From NCBI GenBank assembly GCA_964619535.1, contig CAZUEX010000014.1, positions 1 through 64,000 of the forward strand: a DNA stretch of 64,000 bases, read 5' to 3'. Below are positions 52,081 through 60,670 of the stretch, piece by piece. The translations under genes were made by a program, and so were the position numbers. Under the pieces are notes generated by a model. It made no database searches and was not told the DNA's origin. It worked only from the letters and a program-made list of their open reading frames with translations. The DNA is from Leptonema sp964619535 (GTDB lineage: Bacteria > Spirochaetota > Leptospiria > Leptospirales > Leptonemataceae). Each line of letters begins with the position of its first letter. Position 1 is the first letter of the stretch.

Positions 52081-52107
52081 GCCCTTCTGCTGACTTTTTT
52101 GGAGGGC
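52081..52107 (+). promoter_or_regulatory. Hairpin covering the ribosome binding site of the rep-like gene
   Basis: GCCCTTC (52081-52087) can pair over 7 bases (one G-U) with GGAGGGC (52101-52107), which contains the Shine-Dalgarno GGAGGG of the gene starting at 52112. The loop is TGCTGACTTTTTT. CCAAAAA (52071-52077) and TTTTTGG can extend or compete. If the hairpin forms, translation would be blocked; pairing with the antisense RNA region upstream might change this. Confidence 0.5.
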
Positions 52108-52111
52108 CATT

Positions 52112-52957
52112 ATGTCCGCTCAGGATCTGCCGTACTTTAAGTTCGTTCAGGCATTAATAGATGCAGGAATATGGGCAAAAATGTCCTCTGCTGCCCGAAC
52201 CCTGTATCCCGTACTGCTTCGCTTTACGGACAGACACTTCTCACCTGTATATCCGGGCTCAAACCGGCTTTTACAACTGACCGGTTTTAAGCAGAAATCC
52301 TCTCTGCGAAGGGCACGGGAGGAGCTGATCGCCCTCGGCCTGATCAGCACGACGCCCGGAACAGGGCGTAGCAACACCGTATACCACTTCAGGTTCGACT
52401 GGGCGACCCCCAGGGAGGCGACAGAGCGCCCCTCCGGGGAGGCAGCAAACACCCCCAGGGTGACGCCGGCAGCACCTCCGGAGGTAGCCGGCAGTGCTTC
52501 GCCGTACAACCAGATCCATATATCCATAAACAATAAACCAGAAATGCCTGCAGGGGCTGCAAAGGATCCCCCCACAGATGTCTGGCAGGAATTAATACAG
52601 CGCTACGGCGCAGAAACCGTACGCCGCGCCAGGAATGAGCTGGAGCTGGCAGGCCTTCCTGCCTCACCGTCGGATGTTCAAAAAATACTGTCCGGCAGCT
52701 CTGCCTCTGCCGGTATGTCATCTGGCGAGTCGTGGGAGGATCTCAGAGAATTCCTGCGTGAAAGGATCTCTCCGATGAGCCTGGAGCAACTGGATCGGGC
52801 ATTGCTGCGCGAAGGGGAGGGCATACTGGTGTTTCGAAGCTCTCTTCCCGAGCACCTGAAGCACCTGCTGGGACGGGTGGCTCCCCATGTATGTTTTGAA
52901 CCGGAAATGAGTTCGTTGCGAAGAGAAATATGGTATCAGGCAGGTAATAACGGATGA
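52112..52957 (+). CDS. Winged-helix replication-initiator-like protein
   Basis: A 281-residue protein. Residues about 10-100 are a winged helix of the HTH_36/DnaD type (MSSAARTLYPVLLRFTDRHFSPVYPGSNRLLQLTGFKQKSSLRRAREELIALGLISTTPGTGRSNTVYHF), as in replication initiators of plasmids and phages; a Pro/Ala/Thr-rich linker follows (about 105-155); the C-terminus (WEDLREFLRERISPMSLEQLDRALLREGEGILVFRSSLPEHLKHLLGRVAPHV) has the spacing of DnaA domain I. It follows parAB by 264 bases. ATG 52112 has GGAGGG before it. The tail-fibre gene overlaps its stop. Replication role is inference. Confidence 0.7.
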   Translation: MSAQDLPYFKFVQALIDAGIWAKMSSAARTLYPVLLRFTDRHFSPVYPGSNRLLQLTGFKQKSSLRRAREELIALGLISTTPGTGRSNTVYHFRFDWATPREATERPSGEAANTPRVTPAAPPEVAGSASPYNQIHISINNKPEMPAGAAKDPPTDVWQELIQRYGAETVRRARNELELAGLPASPSDVQKILSGSSASAGMSSGESWEDLREFLRERISPMSLEQLDRALLREGEGILVFRSSLPEHLKHLLGRVAPHVCFEPEMSSLRREIWYQAGNNG

Positions 52958-55437
52958 GTATTCGCATTTCACACCCGGCGGTGTACCCGTTTCTTGAGGT
53001 TCGTTCTGAGGGAAAGGTACAGTTTTCCGATGGCGTCCTGGAATCCTGGGAAGGGACGACAGAGGGAGGGGTTGTTTCTTTAACGGGGGTTTTTGCAAAC
53101 GATATATACTTCAATCAGATCCGACTTCTGCCTGGATTTGATCCGTCTACGTTCCCCTCTACGTTTCGTTTTGAGATTTCACTGGATGGGAAGATCTGGG
53201 AACCCATTCTAAAAGAAACCGGCTACGTCGTTGGTCCGGTAGCACCACAGTGGATCTTTCCTCTGATTAAGGCCCGCTATATCAAGCTTGTCGTTACCGG
53301 CGACCAGGGGAAAAAGCAGATCTCTACAGGGCGCCTGGAGGTCCTCGTTGCCGGCATCGTCGATATCAAGACCTCCAGCGAGCTCGACAGGCTGTGGGTA
53401 AAAGAGAATCTGATCGATGGCAGGTCAGAATATGGCTGGTCCTCGGCCCTGCGCTCGCGCAACCAGGAGGAATCCATTGAACTGGACCTTGGCTCGATTA
53501 ACAGGGTCAGCGAGCTGCGTCTTCTTTCAAAGAATGATACAGAAACCTTCTTCCCGACGTCGTTTCGTGTTCTGTACAGCGATGACCACATCACCTGGCA
53601 CCATTTAATAGAAGAAAACGGTTTTTTTGCAGAGCCGGCCACATGGTATCGCTGGCGTTTTCTTCCATTAAATATACGTTACCTGATCATACAGATCCGT
53701 GAGAACGCTCGCACACAGGAAGGGAAGTATCTGTCACAGATCGTTGAGGTGGAGCTCTACGCTACGGCCGATCCCGTAGAAAGGCAGGAGCGGGGGCTTC
53801 CCGAGCCTGTTCCCCATTCTTCCGTGCTGCGTTCTGGTATTGTTCGCCTGGCCATGGATGGCGAGGTCAAGGAAGGCGTTGTGGTACAGGCCCATGACAG
53901 ACGTCTGCGGCCGGCTACGACCGATGCTCGTGGCATCGTTGAGCTTGCACAGAACGGAGAAGATCGCGAAGGCGTCGTGGTACAGGGCAACGATCGAAGG
54001 CTGAAGCCTGCCACAGAAGATATGCCGGGCATTGTAAGGCTGGCAAGGAACCGGGAAGAAAGAGCCGGGCATGCCGTGCAGGCCAATGATGATCGCCTGA
54101 AGAAGGCCACCGTTGATTCGGAAGGCGTCGTTGAGTTAGCCGAGCCCGGTGAAGACCGTGGTGGCGTTGTGGTGCAGGGCAATGATCCCCGCCTGCGTTA
54201 TGCAACGGAGAAGTCTCCCGGTATTGTGCAGCTTGCTGAAGACGGCGCTGTAGAGCCAGGCCGCGTTGTCCAGGCCTCTGATCCGCGTCTGCGACTTGCA
54301 ACGACGGAATCTGTTGGCATCCTTCGCTTTGCGCGTCTGGGAGAGCAGGCTGATTTTGCTGCTGTTCAGGCCTCCGATCCGCGGCTTGCCGAGGCCACAG
54401 AAGAGCGAAAAGGTATTGTGGAGCTTGCCCGAGACGGAGAGGATCGCGAAGGCGTTGCCGTGCAGGGGCATGATCGAAGACTGAAGCCTGCCACAGAGGA
54501 TATGCCAGGCATTGTAAGGCTGGCTCCGGCCGGATCACAGCAATCAGGCCTGGTGGTCCAGGCCTCCGATCCGCGACTCAGCGATGCACGCATGCCTCTG
54601 CCACACAGTCATGACTATGCAGCCCTGGATCATGACTTCAACAGCCATCCTGGCATGATCCATCTGGAACGATCAACAGGCAAGGCCTATGAAGGGCATG
54701 TGCCGCCACCGTCCGATCATGCACCGGTGATCGGTGTGAATACAGGCGAGGGCGCTGGCCTGGCCGGACGCGGGAAGGTGGAAGGTGTGGTCGGTTTCGG
54801 ACACAGCCAGGGCCTGCGCGGTATTTCGGATAAAGGCTTCGGCACTGTCGGCCAGTCCTTCAGCGGGCCTGGAGGGCATTTCAGTTCTGCGCGCAGCTAC
54901 GATATTGTGGCTGCTACGAAGGGCGAAGATGCTGCCGGTCTCTATGTAGGAGGCTTTGGTCGCCTGGAAGGGACTCTGTATGCCGGTGCTTCGGCTATCG
55001 GTTCATCGCTTGCCGTGTCTTTGCCTTTGAATGCATCGGATGTGATCCTGCCCGGCGATGCCATGATTGCCTCTGTTGTGGAAGGGGCCGTGCAGAAATG
55101 CCAGCATCGGGCCTCGCCCAGGGTGGTGGGCATAGCCGTGGAGAATGCAGCCGTGGTACTGGGAATGCCCGATGAAAGCTTCCCGTCTTTAAATGAGCCG
55201 CTGCAACGTCCGGAAGGACGGGTGCTTGTGGCCGTGGCTGGCGTTGTCCTTGCACGTGTAAGTGCAGAGGGTGGTCCGGTTGAGCCTGGCGATCTGTTGA
55301 TCAGCTCGTTCCAGCCTGGCTGTCTGGAAAAGATGTCTGCGCGTGACGGTGGGAATGAACCCGGTCGAATCGTTGCGCGAGCCCTGGGCAGCGTGAAAAA
55401 GGGAGAGGCCTTGATTCAGGTTGTTCTACGCTGCTGA
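52954..55437 (+). CDS. Phage tail-fibre-like protein with discoidin domains
   Basis: An 827-residue protein without signal peptide. Residues 1-270 hold two discoidin (F5/8 type C)-like beta domains (VRSEGKVQFSDGVLESWEG..., DPSTFPSTFRFEISLDGKIWEPI; FPTSFRVLYSDDHITWHHLIEENG). Residues 294-545 are eight 32-residue Phage_fiber_2-type repeats. A Gly-rich region with HSHDYAALDHDFNSHPG follows, and the C-terminus (EPGDLLISSFQPGCLEKM, EPGRIVARALGSVKKGEALIQVVLRC) resembles the trimerising chaperone-type ends of tail fibres. It overlaps the rep-like gene by four bases (ATGA). Function probably adhesion or phage receptor binding. Confidence 0.82.
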   Translation: MSIRISHPAVYPFLEVRSEGKVQFSDGVLESWEGTTEGGVVSLTGVFANDIYFNQIRLLPGFDPSTFPSTFRFEISLDGKIWEPILKETGYVVGPVAPQWIFPLIKARYIKLVVTGDQGKKQISTGRLEVLVAGIVDIKTSSELDRLWVKENLIDGRSEYGWSSALRSRNQEESIELDLGSINRVSELRLLSKNDTETFFPTSFRVLYSDDHITWHHLIEENGFFAEPATWYRWRFLPLNIRYLIIQIRENARTQEGKYLSQIVEVELYATADPVERQERGLPEPVPHSSVLRSGIVRLAMDGEVKEGVVVQAHDRRLRPATTDARGIVELAQNGEDREGVVVQGNDRRLKPATEDMPGIVRLARNREERAGHAVQANDDRLKKATVDSEGVVELAEPGEDRGGVVVQGNDPRLRYATEKSPGIVQLAEDGAVEPGRVVQASDPRLRLATTESVGILRFARLGEQADFAAVQASDPRLAEATEERKGIVELARDGEDREGVAVQGHDRRLKPATEDMPGIVRLAPAGSQQSGLVVQASDPRLSDARMPLPHSHDYAALDHDFNSHPGMIHLERSTGKAYEGHVPPPSDHAPVIGVNTGEGAGLAGRGKVEGVVGFGHSQGLRGISDKGFGTVGQSFSGPGGHFSSARSYDIVAATKGEDAAGLYVGGFGRLEGTLYAGASAIGSSLAVSLPLNASDVILPGDAMIASVVEGAVQKCQHRASPRVVGIAVENAAVVLGMPDESFPSLNEPLQRPEGRVLVAVAGVVLARVSAEGGPVEPGDLLISSFQPGCLEKMSARDGGNEPGRIVARALGSVKKGEALIQVVLRC
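53833..54588 (+). repeat. Eight tandem 96-bp (32-residue) tail-fibre repeats
   Basis: The coding sequence repeats with a 96-base period: consensus xGIVELAxxGEDxxGVVVQAxDxRLxxATEDx. Copies 2 and 7 are nearly identical at the DNA level, with bases around AAGCCTGCCACAGA and the GATATGCC run kept, which suggests a recent duplication or gene conversion. The last copy lacks its end. Such repeats can change in number by slippage. Confidence 0.85.
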
Positions 55438-55468
55438 TGCATATTCGGCAGCCCAGGAAACAGGCAGG

Positions 55469-55487
55469 CCCTTTTTTTAAAAAAGGG
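55469..55487. terminator. CCC-T7-A6-GGG palindrome after the tail-fibre gene
   Basis: CCCTTTTTTTAAAAAAGGG is a palindrome 32 bases after the tail-fibre stop. The stem is A/T-rich with no clear loop, so it is a poor intrinsic terminator, but a T-rich run on either strand might help pausing. Confidence 0.3.
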
Positions 55488-55545
55488 TGGATGAAACATA
55501 GGGAAGATAGGATTCTGCATGAGCCGCTGTGCGGTGGGTGCTCGT

Positions 55546-56436
55546 ATGGATAAAATTTCGGATAGATTAAACAAAAAACAACCGCTTTTTTCCTTTGAGT
55601 TCTTTCCTCCGAAGAACAGCGAAGGCGAAGCTCAGCTGATGCGCACGATTGAAGAGCTGAAATCGCTGGAGCCGGACTTTGTATCGGTCACCTATGGTGC
55701 CGGCGGATCGACGCGTGAGAAGACGCGCGAATGGGTACGAAGCATCCAGGAGCAGTATGCCGTGCCGGCCATGGCGCATCTGACCTGTGTGGGCTCGGGG
55801 CGTGCAGAGATTCAGGGCATCCTGGAAGATCTCTATTCCGATGGAATCCGCAATATTATGGCTCTGCGTGGAGATCCACCAAAAGGGCAGACCTCGTTTG
55901 AGCCGGTGCCCGATGGCTTTCGTTATGCCAATGAGCTGATTGCCTTTATTCGCTCTACGGGCCTGGACTTCTGTCTGGGGGCCGCTGCTTATCCTGAGGT
56001 GCATGGAGAGGCTCCCTCTGCCGAAGAGGATCTGCAAAACCTGAAGCGAAAGGTCGATGCAGGGGTGGACTTTCTCGTAACGCAGCTTTTCTTTGATAAC
56101 AGTAAGTATTTTTCTTTTGTAGAGAAGGCCAGGGCAGCCGGCATTGGTGTGCCGATCATTCCGGGCATTATGCCGATTACCGCCTTTCGACAGATCGAAC
56201 GGTTTACAGCCATGGCCGGGTGCCATATCCCCGATTCGCTTGTGAAGGGACTGGATGAGTTGCAGAACGACACAGCGGCACTGCTTGAGTTCAGCCTTGC
56301 CTTCACCCAGAAACAATGCGAAGAACTGATTGCCGGCGGGGCACCGGGAATACACTTTTATACGCTGAATCAGAGCCGTGCATCGGCGATGATTCTCGAG
56401 CGATTGCGGCGTGGTGTATTGACGGAGTTACGATGA
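55546..56436 (+). CDS. metF: Methylenetetrahydrofolate reductase
   Basis: Flavoenzyme of 296 residues that reduces 5,10-methylene- to 5-methyl-tetrahydrofolate for methionine synthesis. Marks: FSFEFFPPKN, FVSVTYGAGGSTR, AHLTCVG, NIMALRGDPP, LGAAAYPEVH, FLVTQLFFDN, PGIMPIT and GIHFYTLNQS. The ATG at 55546 (MDKISDRL) with GGTGGGTG before it was chosen; an ATG at 55519 is the alternative. The GAF-PP2C gene overlaps its stop by four bases. Confidence 0.95.
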   Translation: MDKISDRLNKKQPLFSFEFFPPKNSEGEAQLMRTIEELKSLEPDFVSVTYGAGGSTREKTREWVRSIQEQYAVPAMAHLTCVGSGRAEIQGILEDLYSDGIRNIMALRGDPPKGQTSFEPVPDGFRYANELIAFIRSTGLDFCLGAAAYPEVHGEAPSAEEDLQNLKRKVDAGVDFLVTQLFFDNSKYFSFVEKARAAGIGVPIIPGIMPITAFRQIERFTAMAGCHIPDSLVKGLDELQNDTAALLEFSLAFTQKQCEELIAGGAPGIHFYTLNQSRASAMILERLRRGVLTELR

Positions 56437-58181
56437 AAGACGTTCTCACTCTGAAGCAGATCAGCGGTATTACCACACGGATAAATTCCGAACTTGATCT
56501 GGCCAGTTTGTTGACCGTCATCATGGACACAGCCCGGGAATTACTCCGCACACAGGGAGCATCCCTTCTTCTCTATGACCCGGACACCGAGGACCTGATC
56601 TTTGATATTGCACGTGGAGAGCGCAGTAACATCCTTGCGCGAAGACGGATTCCAGCAGGGCAGGGTATTGCAGGAGAATGTGCACGTATTCGAAAGCCCA
56701 TTCTCGTTAACGATGCGCAGAATGATCCTCGCTGGCTCCGCACCATTGACCAGGCCAGCGGATTTGTTACCCGTAACGTAATCGCCGTTCCAATGGAGGC
56801 TCGCGGCGAACTGATCGGTGTTCTGGAAGCCGTAAACACCATGGATGGACGTGACTTTACCCGTCGCGATGAGAGGCTTCTTACGTTTCTTTCAGGCATG
56901 GCCGGCCTTGCCATCTACAACCGTCGCCTTTATGCGAATCTCAAGGATCGCATGGAAGAGCTGAACTGCATCCATGAGATTTCGCGTTCGCTTCATGAGC
57001 ACGATGATCTTGAGCCCATGCTGGATGCCATTTTATCGGCCATTGAAGAAGTCCTCGATGTGGAGCGTCTGTCACTGGCACTTCGAGACCGGTCTTCGGG
57101 CGAATTCATGATTCTTCGTACCCGGGGCTTCTCGCTGGAAGAGAACGATCTGCGCATTGATCCTGAACGGGGCGTGGCCTCGATGGTTCTAAAGTCCGGG
57201 CAGCCTCTTCTTGTACGCGATCTGGTGCGTGATCTTGGCTTCACCTCGGAGAATGCAGGCAGGTATCGAACGTCGTCGTTTATTTCTGTGCCCATTCTCG
57301 TCGATGAACAGGTGACGGGCCTTCTGAACGTTGCCGATAAGAAGAATGGTAATCCATTCGACCAGTTTGAGCTGAAGGTCCTTACGACGATCGCCGCACA
57401 GCTTTCTTCTGCCATCCAGCGCCTGGATGCGCGCTCCAGGGAGATCGAAATCCGGATGTATCGCAAGGACCTCGAAACGGCTGCAAACATCCAGAGGAAT
57501 TCGCTGCCTGAAATCCCGTCCGAGATTGCCGGTGTAAAGATGGCAGCCGGTTATGAGGCCTGTCGCGAGGTAGGGGGCGACTTTTACGATTTTCATTATC
57601 ATTCAGAGAATCTGATGTCTTTTGTGATGGCAGATGTTTCGGGCAAGGGCGTGCCGGCAGCGCTGTTTATGGAATATTCCAAGACGCTGCTTGGCGCACA
57701 TATACCGCGTCTGATCCATCCTGTTAAATCATTAACCGAGGTAAATGCCGAGCTGATCCGCAATTCTCGCATGGGATTGTTCGTTACGGTCATGCTGGTG
57801 CAGGTGGAACGCGATCTTGACCGACTTCGCATCGCTTCGGCAGGGCATAATCATCAGATTCTTTATCGCGCGCGCACGGGCCGTATTGAGTCGCTGTCAG
57901 GGCAGGGGCCTCCTCTTGGAACCTTTGAGGGGGCGGAGTATCGCGAAAAGATCTATCATTATGAAAAGGGCGACCTGCTTGTTCTCTACACGGATGGTAT
58001 CAGCGAGGCACAGAAGCAGAACTTCGAACAGTACGGTGAAGACAGGCTCTTTGATCTGATTCGTCGTGTTGGCCATCTTGAGCCTTCCGACATTGTGAAA
58101 GAGATCTTCGCCGATGTGAATAGCTTTATTGCCGGAGCCGAGCAGATGGATGACGCTACCGTCATGGTTGTGCGTTTGTAG
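56433..58181 (+). CDS. GAF-GAF-PP2C (SpoIIE-type) phosphatase
   Basis: A 582-residue signalling protein with two GAF domains (about residues 20-165 and 190-340) and a SpoIIE-type Ser/Thr phosphatase domain (about 370-580) with GGDFYDFHYH, VMADVSGKGVPAALFM, IASAGHNHQILYR, LVLYTDGISEAQ and DDATVMVV metal-binding motifs. It would dephosphorylate a partner such as an anti-sigma antagonist, in response to ligands of the GAF domains. No antagonist gene is nearby. ATG 56433 overlaps the metF stop (ATGA). Confidence 0.92.
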   Translation: MKDVLTLKQISGITTRINSELDLASLLTVIMDTARELLRTQGASLLLYDPDTEDLIFDIARGERSNILARRRIPAGQGIAGECARIRKPILVNDAQNDPRWLRTIDQASGFVTRNVIAVPMEARGELIGVLEAVNTMDGRDFTRRDERLLTFLSGMAGLAIYNRRLYANLKDRMEELNCIHEISRSLHEHDDLEPMLDAILSAIEEVLDVERLSLALRDRSSGEFMILRTRGFSLEENDLRIDPERGVASMVLKSGQPLLVRDLVRDLGFTSENAGRYRTSSFISVPILVDEQVTGLLNVADKKNGNPFDQFELKVLTTIAAQLSSAIQRLDARSREIEIRMYRKDLETAANIQRNSLPEIPSEIAGVKMAAGYEACREVGGDFYDFHYHSENLMSFVMADVSGKGVPAALFMEYSKTLLGAHIPRLIHPVKSLTEVNAELIRNSRMGLFVTVMLVQVERDLDRLRIASAGHNHQILYRARTGRIESLSGQGPPLGTFEGAEYREKIYHYEKGDLLVLYTDGISEAQKQNFEQYGEDRLFDLIRRVGHLEPSDIVKEIFADVNSFIAGAEQMDDATVMVVRL

Positions 58182-58190
58182 GGGGAAGTC

Positions 58191-59231
58191 ATGCTGTTCC
58201 AGGGATCGATAGAGGAGCGCATAGAGCGGTTGCTTCAACTCGGTCGGGAACATTCGGAGCGGTTCTGTTCGGCTGAAGAACAGATGAAACGACGCCTGTA
58301 TCTTGCAAGGCATCCCACCCTGGTCGTGGTCTTAAAGTGCATGGATGGCCGCGTTCACATTCCCTGGGCCACGCAGATGCCGATGGGGATTATCCGACCC
58401 TTTCGTAACCTCGGAGGGATGTTCGATTTAGGCTGGCCTTACCTTGGCGAAATACTGGTGAATACCGTGCACGAGGCCATGTCTGCAGGTAACCGGACCC
58501 TCCTTTTGATAACGTATCATTTTTCCAGAAGCTGCCATGAGTGGGGCTGTGCTGGCTTCCAGTATGATCGTGGCCGGGCCTTTGAGCATGCCCTGGAGAT
58601 TCAACGTCAGGCCATTCATATGTTTGGCCGCGATGTGGTATATCCTGTCGTCTGTGGCTTTGAAACGGATCGCGAAGCATTGATCTTTCACGGCGACCAG
58701 GATGTCTTTGATCCGCTGCAGGAAGATGTTGATCTACAGGCATTGCCGGACCGTTTTCGCGCTCTCTACCCTGAAATGCCGGGATCGATTCTTCGCGATC
58801 TGCTTCCCCTTGTGCACGGGAATCTGAGGCATATCGAGAGTACGGCAAACAGCGAAGGACTGCAGGCCCCGGAACATCGCGAATGGGCACTGTGCATTGG
58901 ACGGGGCTTTGACTTCCTGCATGCTCCCAATGTGGCCTTGATTGTTGGCCCTTACAGCCCGGATCTTTCCGGTCCGATTGCAAAGGCAGGAGCCATCCTG
59001 GCTGACAACATGAGAAGCGGACGCATTGCTGCAGACGGATTTTTGCTTCTGGCTTCGTCTCCGTATTCAGAGCAGGGCATGGATCGTGCCCGCGCTGAAC
59101 TGAAATCGCGGTTCCTTGCCGACTTTGCTGCTACCGTGTTGCAGGCCGAACATCCTGAGCTTGCATCGAAGATGGTTCGACGTATTGCCGTGCTTGATTG
59201 GGACCGACGATCTCTTGAGCTTATAGATTAG
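58191..59231 (+). CDS. Carboxysomal-type carbonic anhydrase-like protein
   Basis: A 346-residue protein resembling CsoSCA, a beta-carbonic-anhydrase-derived enzyme. Zinc-site motifs are LKCMDGRVHIPW near residue 50 (Cys and Asp-Arg dyad) and the His/Cys pair near residue 122 (CHEWGCAGF); NLGGMFDLGWPYLGEILVNTV lies between. The sequence is cytoplasmic and no carboxysome shell genes are in the window, so a CO2-handling or structural role outside carboxysomes is likely. It follows the phosphatase by nine bases and its end overlaps the convergent DTW gene by 11 bases. Confidence 0.75.
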   Translation: MLFQGSIEERIERLLQLGREHSERFCSAEEQMKRRLYLARHPTLVVVLKCMDGRVHIPWATQMPMGIIRPFRNLGGMFDLGWPYLGEILVNTVHEAMSAGNRTLLLITYHFSRSCHEWGCAGFQYDRGRAFEHALEIQRQAIHMFGRDVVYPVVCGFETDREALIFHGDQDVFDPLQEDVDLQALPDRFRALYPEMPGSILRDLLPLVHGNLRHIESTANSEGLQAPEHREWALCIGRGFDFLHAPNVALIVGPYSPDLSGPIAKAGAILADNMRSGRIAADGFLLLASSPYSEQGMDRARAELKSRFLADFAATVLQAEHPELASKMVRRIAVLDWDRRSLELID

Positions 59232-59850
59232 ATTCGCGCAAAGAAGGTCGTCGCAGCCCTCTTGATTCAAGAATACGATAGACGGCTTCGCGAAAAAAGG
59301 CCATCATTGCCTTTTGCAGTTCAGGACCTTCCAGTATTCCCAGGGCCGCTGCCGCTGCTTCGAATGTGCTCGTCCTTCCCTTTTCTGCCTGTTCGCGAAG
59401 CACGAAGATGGAAGGCTCTACAGCGGGCAGTCTGGCAAAGGTGAGGTGTTTGAAATGTGGATCTCTTCGCGCAATTCGTGAGGCCTGGTTCCAGGTTCCA
59501 TCCGGTATGACCAGCTCGATGTCATCGGGTGAAAATCTGTTACGTATTTCGTTCAGGTCGACGGCGTCCTGGAGCGGGAACAGAGCAATCCGAACAGGGC
59601 GACGTTTGATGACCGTTGTTGTCTGATGGGGATGGCTGCCTGCGCGAAGCTGAAGGTGGCAGCCCTGGACGGCAAGCTGCAGGAGGCGAATGGTGGATGT
59701 CGTTTTAAACCGCTCCGCGCTGTGATGGACGACGGTCAGAGCCGTGCGGGCAGGCAGTGCCGGGGCCAGATGGCAGAGGCAGCTCTGCTGCAACATGTAG
59801 CAAACCGGGCATCGTATCTCCGGACGTGTTCGGTGTCGCATTGTGTCCAT
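59221..59850 (-). CDS. DTW-domain protein, probable tRNA aminocarboxypropyltransferase
   Basis: A 209-residue protein with CPVCYMLQQSCLC zinc cluster, VHHSAERFKTTST and the DTW-type block VIPDGTWNQASRI near residue 130. DTW proteins such as TapT/YfiP make 3-(3-amino-3-carboxypropyl)uridine in tRNA. The ATG at 59850 follows CAGGA closely; ATG 59841 is a close alternative. It is divergent from the membrane protein at 59921. Confidence 0.85.
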   Translation of the reverse strand: MDTMRHRTRPEIRCPVCYMLQQSCLCHLAPALPARTALTVVHHSAERFKTTSTIRLLQLAVQGCHLQLRAGSHPHQTTTVIKRRPVRIALFPLQDAVDLNEIRNRFSPDDIELVIPDGTWNQASRIARRDPHFKHLTFARLPAVEPSIFVLREQAEKGRTSTFEAAAAALGILEGPELQKAMMAFFREAVYRILESRGLRRPSLRESNL

Positions 59851-59920
59851 GATTCCTGCCTGCTGTTCGTTGCCGTGCATTTTTGAGCTGCCACGGGGGC
59901 GATCCCGACAAAATGGGCCT

Positions 59921-60670
59921 ATGATCGGAATGCGGAAGCCCTTCAGGGTGGTTTTGTTTTCTCTCTACGGGGTTGTTCTGTGCATCCCCGCCGTAGCTGT
60001 GTTCTACAGTGAGATGCCGGCCTTTATGGCTCTGGCCGTCACATACCTGGCCCTCCTGCTTGTGTGGATCCTGTCCGGGGCGGCCTGGGCCTCTGGATAT
60101 GAGCGGGCACGCAGGCCGGCCCTTGCTGCCCTTTTTCTACAGATACTGTTTGCGCTGGCCTGGGTCGCTTCCCTGTACGACCTTGTGGGCGTCTTTGTCA
60201 GGGATGCCCGCCTGATAGAGCCGGCCAGGACGGCCTCGATTGCCATCTGCTTCGTCGCCGGCATGGCCATTCCAGCCTATTTCTTTTACACGCTGCACGG
60301 TAGTAGCTTAAACAGGATCTGGGAGCTGCCGATTGTTCCCGTTCTGTTGATTGTATCCTCGGTCTATTCCCTGGCTTCGTTGCTACTTGGTCTGCCGGCC
60401 CCGTTTTTTGCCGGATGGCTGGAAGGCACGGCCGGAGCGGTAACCCTGGTGGTTCTTGCTGTGGCCTTTCTGGCAACGGCCTGGTTTCGCCTGTTTGCCA
60501 TCGGTCTTGCTCTGTTGCTGCTGGTCTGTTTGGCCCTGACTGTTTCGCTTACCGTGCAGGGACAGGCGCAGCTTGCATCGGCCTTTCTAACACCCGTAAT
60601 CATCTGCGGCCTGGTGACGGCATTTTTGCTGTACCTGACCTTGCAGAGGACGCGGTTAATGGGATCGTAA
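59921..60670 (+). CDS. Seven-to-eight-TM membrane protein of unknown function
   Basis: A 249-residue integral membrane protein with about seven helices (VVLFSLYGVVLCIPAVAVFY, FMALAVTYLALLLVWILSGA, ALAALFLQILFALAWVASLY, and others to FLTPVIICGLVTAFLLYLTL). No conserved polar motif is recognisable in the helices. The ATG at 59921 (MIGMRKPFRV) was chosen because the upstream frame is not membrane-like. Its end overlaps the MYG1 gene by 15 bases in convergent orientation. Confidence 0.75.
   Translation: MIGMRKPFRVVLFSLYGVVLCIPAVAVFYSEMPAFMALAVTYLALLLVWILSGAAWASGYERARRPALAALFLQILFALAWVASLYDLVGVFVRDARLIEPARTASIAICFVAGMAIPAYFFYTLHGSSLNRIWELPIVPVLLIVSSVYSLASLLLGLPAPFFAGWLEGTAGAVTLVVLAVAFLATAWFRLFAIGLALLLLVCLALTVSLTVQGQAQLASAFLTPVIICGLVTAFLLYLTLQRTRLMGS

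Noticed and set aside
50092..52111. Chromosomal origin oriC
   Set aside because: No dnaA, dnaN or gyrB and no evident cluster of DnaA boxes were seen; a rep-type origin remains possible but is not shown.
53833..54588. Regular 96-bp repeats as a CRISPR array
   Set aside because: The period is continuous coding sequence with no repeat-spacer alternation; it is a protein repeat.
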